From contig WFTN01000150.1 in the NCBI GenBank assembly GCA_015485455.1, positions 1 through 26,596 on the forward strand: a DNA stretch of 26,596 bases, written 5' to 3'. The notes under the pieces are model-generated. The model saw only the letters and a list, made by a program, of their open reading frames with translations, was not told where the DNA came from and ran no database searches. Made by a program: the position numbers and the translations under genes. Within the stretch, counting starts at the first letter, position 1, and each line of letters begins with the position of its first letter. This DNA comes from Planctomycetota bacterium. Its GTDB lineage: Bacteria; Planctomycetota; GCA-002687715; DRQF01. This document shows positions 19,168-25,781 of this stretch, piece by piece.

Positions 19168-20700
19168 TTAAAGCTGAATGAGTTGGCGTTGAAATTGAAA
19201 GGGATCGATTCTTTCGCACAGCAAATGAAACAGATCAGCATTGACTGGAAGTCCAAAACTAAAAGGTCCAAAAGCGCGTTCTTGGGAAATTCCCCGAGGT
19301 TGAACGAGCTGCTTAAGGCGGTGGAGTGATTTGGATTTTGGTTTAAGTTCTTGTTTTTGAATTTTGATTGTTCGTTTCCGTACATCTCGCCACTGAGAAT
19401 AGACGTCTGTACGAAATCGAATAAATTCTGTTCTTGAATCTTTGTGTTTATGCTTATCCAAAGCAGTCAAACTTGCACGAAGTGATTTATCTATTTGGTC
19501 AATAAGTTCATTGTCATTCTCTGACAACTGAATCCTGTGAGGAAGTTCTTCCTTAAGAAGTCCAGAGACAGGGATATTCAGGAAAGTTGACAACTGCTGT
19601 TCTTCTTCGCGCAAAATAAGACAAGTGGCTCGTGGCCAGATAATAGGATTTGAAACGTCCATAAGAGGATAAAGTTCTCTGAGCTGAGCCAGGTATGCTG
19701 ATTCTGTAGGCCCGGATATTTGCGTAACAACAGGAAAAAGAAATTGCTGAGCTAAAGGACGAGATATGGCGCTTGATGTGAATTCAGAAGGATGTTTGCA
19801 CAGTTGGTCTTGAAGCTCATTGAGATTCCATCGTGCATCTCCTATCGCAAAATGGCCAGAAGTCGTTTTCTTGAGTTTTGTTCTTTGATCACCAATAGCT
19901 GAAAAGAGCATGCTTTCTTGAGTTGGATCAAACTTGATCGGTGTGGGATAACCGTTTTGACTTAAGTTATTTGTTTGGCTTACAAGGCTCTTTATTAGCT
20001 CAGGTAACTTGCTCGTAAGTTGTTGCCGAAACGGAATAAGTTGATCAGAGAACCATTCAGGTTCACAAACGAGAAGACCAGTGTTTTTGGTGAATAACAA
20101 CATGAGCCTGGTTGCCCATGTTCCGAATGCTTGATCTATTTCGGGTATGTATTTTTCATCTTGATGATAACGGGCGACAAGAGTCTTGATGTAATTGTGG
20201 TCATCTTTTGTGATGAATGTCCTGGATAATGATTGTTCATTATAACGTGACTCAAGAGCACATAGCTGGGTCTCAGTTTCTTGTTTGTTGGGTGGTAGGT
20301 AGAGTTGATTAGCTTCAGTAAAGTCGTGGTCTTCGGAAGCATTCCAGAATAGTGGAATTGCGTTGATGCCATGATCGTTGAGGTGGGTGCTTAGGACAAC
20401 CGCGGTTGCTGCTTTGTAAAGAGATAGAAACGTTCCTCCGCAAAGAGATGGTTGTTGCCCAGCACAGACAACAACCGCACCGTTAGTTAATTTTTGGAGT
20501 GAGTTTGAAAGCGCGTGGTCGGAAGCAAGAAGGTCTTGAGGAAGGTTTTGTCTGAGAGTTTGGGCAATAGTCTTGTTCTGTTTAGGACAGAGAGATCGTG
20601 CGGAATTAATGAGATGCTCAAGGGTGATAGGCCCAGATAAAGCATGCACCGCCGATGGATGTTCAGCGAGAGCGTTTTGAATAATACGGCTTAATTTCAT
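19168..20700 (-). CDS. bshC: Putative cysteine ligase BshC
   Basis: Thought to add cysteine to GlcN-malate, the last step of bacillithiol synthesis. The 510 residues fit the BshC family, usually about 530. Its core motifs are VVVCAGQQPSLCGGTFLSLYKA (residues 76-97) and PLFWNASEDHDFTEANQL (116-133), which correspond to the TGQQAGLLTGP and WIASEDHDFxE blocks of the family. The middle and C-terminal parts are poorly conserved and rich in Gln and Lys. It starts 4 bases after the methyltransferase stop, with no clear ribosome-binding site, so coupling is likely. With bshB1 and bshA directly behind, the pathway is complete within one transcript. Confidence 0.92.
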   Translation of the reverse strand: MKLSRIIQNALAEHPSAVHALSGPITLEHLINSARSLCPKQNKTIAQTLRQNLPQDLLASDHALSNSLQKLTNGAVVVCAGQQPSLCGGTFLSLYKAATAVVLSTHLNDHGINAIPLFWNASEDHDFTEANQLYLPPNKQETETQLCALESRYNEQSLSRTFITKDDHNYIKTLVARYHQDEKYIPEIDQAFGTWATRLMLLFTKNTGLLVCEPEWFSDQLIPFRQQLTSKLPELIKSLVSQTNNLSQNGYPTPIKFDPTQESMLFSAIGDQRTKLKKTTSGHFAIGDARWNLNELQDQLCKHPSEFTSSAISRPLAQQFLFPVVTQISGPTESAYLAQLRELYPLMDVSNPIIWPRATCLILREEEQQLSTFLNIPVSGLLKEELPHRIQLSENDNELIDQIDKSLRASLTALDKHKHKDSRTEFIRFRTDVYSQWRDVRKRTIKIQKQELKPKSKSLHRLKQLVQPRGISQERAFGPFSFGLPVNADLFHLLCERIDPFQFQRQLIQL

Positions 20701-20704
20701 CAGT

Positions 20705-21448
20705 TTATTTTTGAGCTTTCAGGACAACCCTTGAGCTTTGATGAGTGTAGTCATCACCATAGAGTGAACCATATGTGCCGGTGATTCTTAGATTTGCTCG
20801 ATCAAATAGTTCTCTTAGTTCTTCGATGGTGAAAAGTCGTACTGACTCATAATAGGTTTTCTTGGGTTTTCCCGGATGACAGTAAGTAACCTTTTTTTCA
20901 ACTCGTTTGCCGTCAGAGGTGATTGATCTTTCTTGCAACAAATGAATGCCATCTTTTATTTCGCGGCTTCTTGGAATCAAATGGGAGATAACCCAGGGGG
21001 CATTAAGAAAGTCAAGAAAGACCTGGCCTTGAGATGAGAGGGTTCTTTGAATTTCTTGAAGAACGGCAAGGTTTTCCGCATCGGTCGAGAAGTAACCAAA
21101 AGAAGTAAATAGGGAAACAATAAGAGAAAACCGATTGCTCGGAAACGGAAGTTGCCTCATATCTCCCCGAACGTATTTTTCAGTTGTCTTGGTCGTCCGA
21201 CGATTTGCTTGTTGAAGTAATGGAGCAGATAAGTCGAAACCAATAACATCGAGATTGTGATTGTTAAGTTCAGTGGTGTGTCTTCCGTTGCCACAACAAA
21301 GATCAAGAACAAAAGTTTGACGACTTTTGTCAATTTGGTTCATGATCCAATGGATTTCTTTGCATGCAGATTGATCCGTTCGATGAGAATAGATTTGGCT
21401 GTATTCCGCATCAAATGCGGATTTATACCATTCTTTATTGCTATTCAT
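20705..21448 (-). CDS. SAM-dependent methyltransferase, candidate bacillithiol N-methyltransferase (NmbA-like)
   Basis: A 247-residue class I methyltransferase. Motif I is VLDLCCGNGRHT (residues 48-58) and the acidic end of strand 2 is VIGFDLS. Further motifs are RGDMRQLPFPSNRFSLIVSLF and FLDFLNAPW. The sequence alone does not give the substrate. The gene lies 2 bases after pyrF and 4 bases before bshC, inside a complete bacillithiol operon. In green sulfur bacteria a SAM methyltransferase called NmbA converts bacillithiol to N-methyl-bacillithiol, so this gene is a good candidate for that step. The assignment is inference from context; another small-molecule methyltransferase remains possible. 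Confidence 0.8.
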   Translation of the reverse strand: MNSNKEWYKSAFDAEYSQIYSHRTDQSACKEIHWIMNQIDKSRQTFVLDLCCGNGRHTTELNNHNLDVIGFDLSAPLLQQANRRTTKTTEKYVRGDMRQLPFPSNRFSLIVSLFTSFGYFSTDAENLAVLQEIQRTLSSQGQVFLDFLNAPWVISHLIPRSREIKDGIHLLQERSITSDGKRVEKKVTYCHPGKPKKTYYESVRLFTIEELRELFDRANLRITGTYGSLYGDDYTHQSSRVVLKAQK

Positions 21449-21450
21449 TT

Positions 21451-22350
21451 TCAGTTGTCAAGCGCATGGTTGAGTTGGTGGTTAGCGGAATCAACGGCCA
21501 TTTCTATTTGCTCTAGCCAATTATCTGGAGCAGAAGGTGTACTGGATAGCCACGGAAAGGTAATGGATCGAGAAGCACTGACGAGAGCCATTCCATTGTT
21601 TTTTCGAAAACCATTTGCCGCATCTTCATAGGTCCCACCTTGTGCTCCGACTCCTGGAATAAGAAGCCACGCCAAAGGCATTCGGTTTCTGAGTTCTGGT
21701 AGTTGTTTTGGATGAGTAGCCCCGACAACAGCGCCTACGAGACCTTCTTGGTTATTGCTCCATTCATGAATGAGGTCGGCGATTCTTGAGTATATGGGTT
21801 GATCATCATGGGTCTTTAGGTCTTGGAGATCTTGGGATGAGGGATTGCTCGTTTTGCATAGTACAAAAATTGCGGAGTTTGTTTTTTTGGCTTGAGCAAT
21901 AAAGGGCTGAACACCGTCAAGTCCCATGTATGGGTTAACAGTGACAGCATCGAACAGTGGTTTATGGTTGCTATTGAGTTTGAAAGCGGCTTGAGCATAA
22001 GCCGCTGCAGTTGAACCGATGTCTCCTCTTTTGAGGTCTCCAATAACTAAGAGCCCTTTTTCTTGTGCATAAGCAGATAGTTCCTCCAGAACACGCACAC
22101 CATGATATCCAAGAGCTTCGAAAAAGGCGCTTTGGGGTTTGATGATAGGAATCTTGTGGTGAATGCGGTCGATGATCATGCAGGAGAATTCAAGGTAAGA
22201 TTGTGCCAAGGTTTCAGGAGTTGCGCCTTTGTTTTGCCATTTTACAGGAAGATATTCAGGTCGTGGATCGATTCCGACACAGAGATACGAGTTCTTTTGT
22301 TTGCAGGCTTTTGTGAGACGTTGATGAAAGGTCTCGTGATTTAGATCCAT
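21451..22350 (-). CDS. pyrF: Orotidine 5'-phosphate decarboxylase
   Basis: Last step of de novo UMP synthesis, decarboxylating OMP. The 299 residues and motifs fit the longer type 2 PyrF group. YLCVGIDPRPEYLP is near the N terminus, IIKPQSAFFEALG near residues 69-81, and the catalytic block DLKRGDIGST is at 105-114 (Asp105, Lys107, Asp110). TVNPYMGLDGVQPF and LIPGVGAQGG form the phosphate-binding side. I chose the ATG at 22350, which overlaps the pabA stop by 10 bases; longer starts lie within pabA and add unconserved sequence. The methyltransferase follows after 2 bases. Confidence 0.95.
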   Translation of the reverse strand: MDLNHETFHQRLTKACKQKNSYLCVGIDPRPEYLPVKWQNKGATPETLAQSYLEFSCMIIDRIHHKIPIIKPQSAFFEALGYHGVRVLEELSAYAQEKGLLVIGDLKRGDIGSTAAAYAQAAFKLNSNHKPLFDAVTVNPYMGLDGVQPFIAQAKKTNSAIFVLCKTSNPSSQDLQDLKTHDDQPIYSRIADLIHEWSNNQEGLVGAVVGATHPKQLPELRNRMPLAWLLIPGVGAQGGTYEDAANGFRKNNGMALVSASRSITFPWLSSTPSAPDNWLEQIEMAVDSANHQLNHALDN

Positions 22351-22931
22351 GAGAGAAAGTTCTCCAAAATTGCTCGGCCGTTTTCGGTCAGGAATGATTC
22401 GGGATGAAATTGAACACCGGCAATGGGGCGTGTGCGGTGTTTGATTGCCATGGGGATGATTTGGTCTTGGATATGGCACCAGGCTGTAACGTAGAGCGGA
22501 CTTGTTTTATTCTGAGCGTCAATGGCCAAAGAGTGGTAGCGCATAGCAATGAAGGGTGATGGGATTCCCATGAAAAGATCCGTATTGAGGTGTGTGATCG
22601 ATGATGTCTTTCCGTGGATTGGAGTAGGGGCTCGTTTGACGGTATGTCCGAAGAATTGAGCGATGGATTGATGTCCCAAACAAACCCCTAAAATGGGAAC
22701 TGTCTTGTAGGCCACTTTGATTGCGTTGTGGTTGGCGTGAGCGTTAGCAGGACATCCGGGTCCAGGAGAGAGTATAAGGCGCCTTGGAAGCACCTCTGAC
22801 AAGACGTAGAGATCAGGATCGTCTGCTCTCACAACGATGGGCTCATCTCCTATTTTTTCTAAGAGATGGACAAGGTTCCAGGTGAAGGAATCAAAATTGT
22901 CGATGATGAGTGTTTTATTGTCCCATTCCAT
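22341..22931 (-). CDS. pabA: Glutamine amidotransferase of anthranilate / aminodeoxychorismate synthase
   Basis: Releases ammonia from glutamine for the chorismate-using partner (TrpE or PabB). The 196-residue class I amidotransferase carries LIIDNFDSFTWNLVHLL and the oxyanion region LSPGPGCP. The nucleophile is Cys84 in GVCLGHQ and the remaining triad is His176/Glu178 in GVQFHPES. Sequence alone does not separate PabA from TrpG, and in many bacteria one protein serves both pathways; neither trpE nor pabB is in the window. It is the first gene of the operon leading to bshA. Its promoter should lie in the intergenic region above 22931. Confidence 0.88.
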   Translation of the reverse strand: MEWDNKTLIIDNFDSFTWNLVHLLEKIGDEPIVVRADDPDLYVLSEVLPRRLILSPGPGCPANAHANHNAIKVAYKTVPILGVCLGHQSIAQFFGHTVKRAPTPIHGKTSSITHLNTDLFMGIPSPFIAMRYHSLAIDAQNKTSPLYVTAWCHIQDQIIPMAIKHRTRPIAGVQFHPESFLTENGRAILENFLSWI

Positions 22932-23058
22932 GAAGAACTGTTGCTGATTTCTTTGGTCATCACAACCACGTGATTTGACCGAGTTGAGAGTTTCTGCTTA
23001 AGAAGAATCTAGTTCTTATTCTAGAAAGTCATCTTAATCATCATAAGGCACTGTTGTT

Positions 23059-23234
23059 TTGGGGAAAACGATGGGATTTCTTTCAGGAAGTATCGATTTC
23101 ACCGTGAGTTAGGTATTTTGTTGGATTTGCAAATCGAGGGTGGGCTTGGTGGGTACTCGTGTGTTTTGCGCCTCGAGTTCTTCTTTCTTGTTGGGGAATA
23201 CGAGGCGTGTTGACTGATCTCTTGGGGAAAAACG
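23059..23234 (+). repeat. Three imperfect G-rich direct repeats, TTGGGGAAnACG type
   Basis: TTGGGGAAAACGA at 23059-23071, TTGGGGAATACGA at 23191-23203 and TTGGGGAAAAACG at 23222-23234, all on the same strand. The second and third copies are 31 bases apart, about three helical turns. They could be protein-binding sites; the function is unknown. Confidence 0.4.
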
Positions 23235-23371
23235 GAACTCTTCTCACACCTTACTCACAAGGTTTAACGACAGATGTTTCGTTGAAGATGCACAAGATGT
23301 GGTGGGCCTTTCGATGTTTGGCACCTCTACGGGTGGCGAAGCACCGGCGAGTATGAATTTAGGGCGAAACC

Positions 23372-23380
23372 TGTGGATAA
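23372..23380 (-). promoter_or_regulatory. Perfect DnaA box TTATCCACA
   Basis: An exact match to the consensus DnaA box on the - strand, followed by G. It lies about 80 bases downstream of the sigma-factor stop, some 8.4 kb from dnaA. Confidence 0.55.
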
Positions 23381-23455
23381 CTATGGCAAAAGATAAAGCG
23401 ATCGGCTCTAAGTGACGATAAAGAAGGAGCTTAGGTTCGCGGTGTAGTTGTGAGA

Positions 23456-24232
23456 CTATTTGTTAAGAATGTTGCTGAGCCTTTTAAGACAGGACAGCTC
23501 AACTTGGCGAACGCGCTCTCGCGTCATGCCCACAATGTGCCCAATTTCCTTGAGTGTCATCGGGTCTTGCCCGTCTAACCCGTAACGCAATTTGAGAATT
23601 GTGCTTTCCGCTTCACTGAGGTCATGGAGGTGTTGGGTCAGGATTTCAATGTCGTTTGCCAAAAAGGTGTGATCTTCCGGGGTGGTGAGACTGTGATCAG
23701 GAATATGGCCTGCTCTTGAGTCGCTTCTCTCTATCGAGACTCTTTGATCCATTGCGATGGATGTTTGGAGAGCTTGTTTGACAGACTTAAGTTCTCTTGG
23801 CGCTAATTCGAGTGCCTGGGCGATTTCATCTGTTGTTGCTTGTCTTCCAAGCTGAGCTGACATTTCCAAAGACAGGCTTTTCCATCTGGTCACCAACTCG
23901 ACCATATAGGAAGGCAAACGAATGGTCCGCGCGGTGTTGGAAAGGGATTTGCGAATAGCTTGTTTGATCCACCAAGTGGCATAAGTGCTAAATCGACACC
24001 CTTCTCCGGGATCGAATTTTTCCACTGCCCGAATCAGGCCCATATTCCCTTCTTCAATAAGGTCCGATAATGGAAGTCCTCGACTAGCATAAGATTTGGC
24101 TACGGAAACCACCAGTCGCAGATTCGCTTGAATCATGTGTTGGCGCGCAGCAGGGTCACCGTTTTGGATCTTTTGTCCCAATTCAATTTCTTCCTTCGCG
24201 GTGAGCAGAGGGATTGAATTGATGTCAGACAA
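23456..24232 (-). CDS. RpoD-like sigma-70 family RNA polymerase sigma factor
   Basis: A 258-residue sigma factor with no region 1.1. Region 1.2/2 begins at IPLLTAKEEIELGQKIQNGD. NLRLVVSVAKSYASRGLPLSDLIEEGN is region 2.1-2.2, and RFSTYATWWIKQAIRKSL is region 2.3-2.4 (-10 recognition). Region 3 lies around residues 100-160, and region 4 contains LRYGLDGQDPMTLKEIG with MTRERVRQVELSCLKRL (-35 recognition). It is compact and could be the primary or a group 2 sigma. The first ordinary start is the TTG at 24232, which has no ribosome-binding site. The same frame is open up to 24295, and its upstream codons spell SSIETY before LSDINSIPLL, like conserved region 1.2. Translation may therefore begin at the ATT at 24262, which has GGGAG 9 bases upstream. 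Confidence 0.92.
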   Translation of the reverse strand: MSDINSIPLLTAKEEIELGQKIQNGDPAARQHMIQANLRLVVSVAKSYASRGLPLSDLIEEGNMGLIRAVEKFDPGEGCRFSTYATWWIKQAIRKSLSNTARTIRLPSYMVELVTRWKSLSLEMSAQLGRQATTDEIAQALELAPRELKSVKQALQTSIAMDQRVSIERSDSRAGHIPDHSLTTPEDHTFLANDIEILTQHLHDLSEAESTILKLRYGLDGQDPMTLKEIGHIVGMTRERVRQVELSCLKRLSNILNK

Positions 24233-24295
24233 GTAGGTTTCTATTGAGCTTGGAGCTGAAATAGCACGAATCTCCCTTTCACACCGTTCAAGATG

Positions 24296-25537
24296 CTAGG
24301 GAATCCGCTCCCCATCTTCAGGCGTGAAATCAAACACTGGTTGTCGGCGTCTCACAAAAACTTGGCAAACGGTCCTCATGAGGACCTGCAAATCGAGCCA
24401 AGGTGACCAGGTTCGGATGTATTCCAAATCGCACATGAGTCGTTTTCGAAGGCTGGTATTGCCGACGAAGCCTCGGGTTTGAGCTAGACCGGTGACCCCA
24501 GCCATGGCACGATGTCGCAAAGCATATTTCGGAATACTTTTACTAAATACTTGAGAGAATTCTGGCCTCTCGGGCCTGGGCCCCACCCAAGACAGATCGC
24601 CTTTGAGCACATTCCAAAGTTGGGGCAATTCGTCCAACCAAAGTTGACGCAAGATACGACCAGCAGGAGTAACCCGGGTATCGTGGCGTTGAGGCCAGAC
24701 GGCTTGGTTGTGGGGTTCTGCGTCGATGGGCATGGTGCGGAGTTTTAGAATTGAGAATGACTTAGACCCTCGGGTGAGCCGCGTTTGAGAATAAAACGGA
24801 GGCCTTTGGCCACAGAGGGTCATGATCAAAGCGACAAGCAACACGACACAAGCCACGGGTATGAGTACAAGTGTAGCAATAGCGAGGTCGAATAGTCGTT
24901 TCAATCGAGCTGAAACCCCATCCCCTGGGCCCTCTGGGGCCCTTAGGCACCAATCACTTTCTTCCCAGTCACGACGACGATCATAGAACTCCCGGAGGTC
25001 TGGGTTGGACAAGGGGTCGACAATGAGCCAATTCTTGGGCAATTCGGCGTTCTTAAGAAAGCAGGGAGCAGGAAGACCCGCAGTGCGAGCGCGATTGCTT
25101 AACAATGCCTTAAGTCGATAAGTACCATAAGGTTGCCTCTGTATTGCCAAGGCGACCAAGCGAGATCTTGGGCCTGCGCCCCGGATTGCAACAGGTTGTG
25201 CCTGGATTTGGCAAAGAACCTTCAAGATGAATCGCCCCAACCACATGAAAGTGCCAACCATGGCCCAGGCGAAGAGGTTGTGGGTTCTTTCCAATCCAAG
25301 AGTCCCTATGAAACCAAGGGAACAAAGCGCCCCGATAGCCAATAAGGCGGTGGATGGTCTCGGAGAACAGAGTGGATCGGTCAAACACAAAAGGTGGCTG
25401 GCGCCACAGAAAATTAGGGCCAAGATGAAGGCCAAAATGGGTGAGAAGTCCCCAAAATAGATGAGGCCGACACTACAAGATGCGAAGTCTATGAGAGGGA
25501 GAAGGACGGAAATCAAACATCGGACTTGGTTGCTCAT
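24296..25537 (-). CDS. Polyprenyl-phosphate sugar-1-phosphate transferase (WbaP/ExoY-type)
   Basis: Probably the enzyme that starts an exopolysaccharide or O-antigen repeat by moving a sugar 1-phosphate from a nucleotide sugar to undecaprenyl phosphate at the inner membrane. Of the 413 residues, about the first 115 form several hydrophobic helices. A soluble middle part follows. The catalytic bacterial sugar transferase domain starts at ARLKRLFDLAIATLVLIPVA (about residue 208). It contains FSILKLRTM, LRQLWLDELPQLWNVLKGD, LSWVGPRPERPEF and, near the end, GVTGLAQTRG. The sugar is not predictable. The ATG at 25537 is preceded by AAAGAG. The sigma-factor gene follows in the same frame after this TAG stop, so co-transcription is likely. 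Confidence 0.9.
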   Translation of the reverse strand: MSNQVRCLISVLLPLIDFASCSVGLIYFGDFSPILAFILALIFCGASHLLCLTDPLCSPRPSTALLAIGALCSLGFIGTLGLERTHNLFAWAMVGTFMWLGRFILKVLCQIQAQPVAIRGAGPRSRLVALAIQRQPYGTYRLKALLSNRARTAGLPAPCFLKNAELPKNWLIVDPLSNPDLREFYDRRRDWEESDWCLRAPEGPGDGVSARLKRLFDLAIATLVLIPVACVVLLVALIMTLCGQRPPFYSQTRLTRGSKSFSILKLRTMPIDAEPHNQAVWPQRHDTRVTPAGRILRQLWLDELPQLWNVLKGDLSWVGPRPERPEFSQVFSKSIPKYALRHRAMAGVTGLAQTRGFVGNTSLRKRLMCDLEYIRTWSPWLDLQVLMRTVCQVFVRRRQPVFDFTPEDGERIP

Positions 25538-25695
25538 AGGCTCTTTTTGATGTCCGCATTGTGCGCTATTTGGGTTGGCATCATCTGGTGATCTCCGTTT
25601 GATTTCGTTTTGCTACGAATCTAAGACCTGTCGGAAGACCATATTGCAGCACATGTTAGCGTTGTTTTGTCGCACCTGCAAGGTAAGGTGTAGTC

Positions 25696-25724
25696 TTGAC
25701 AACTGCCGTAACTTCGCTCATAGT
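25696..25724 (+). promoter_or_regulatory. Candidate sigma-70 promoter for the gene at the right edge
   Basis: A perfect -35 TTGACA (25696-25701), a 17-base spacer, then CATAGT (25719-25724). It predicts a leader of about 50 bases before the ATG at 25782. The 244-base divergent gap to the sugar-transferase gene holds no other clear structure. Confidence 0.5.
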
Positions 25725-25781
25725 CTCTTGTTATTGATGTCACACAAGAATACGCCCATGCGAGAGCAGTCTGTCAATTAG

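Larger units (their letters stand above)
22932..23455. other. Intergenic region between pabA and the sigma-factor gene
   Basis: 524 bases without a convincing gene, between two - strand genes. It must hold the pabA-operon promoter, but no well-spaced -35/-10 pair stands out. Visible features are three G-rich direct repeats, a perfect DnaA box (23372-23380) and a 6-bp inverted repeat GCCTCG/CGAGGC around 23170-23206. I looked for tRNA, SRP RNA and similar small RNA motifs and saw none. No terminator was found behind the sigma gene. Confidence 0.5.

Noticed and set aside
23159..23356. 65-codon frame on + between pabA and the sigma gene
   Set aside because: No ribosome-binding site, no family likeness, and it contains two of the G-rich repeats.
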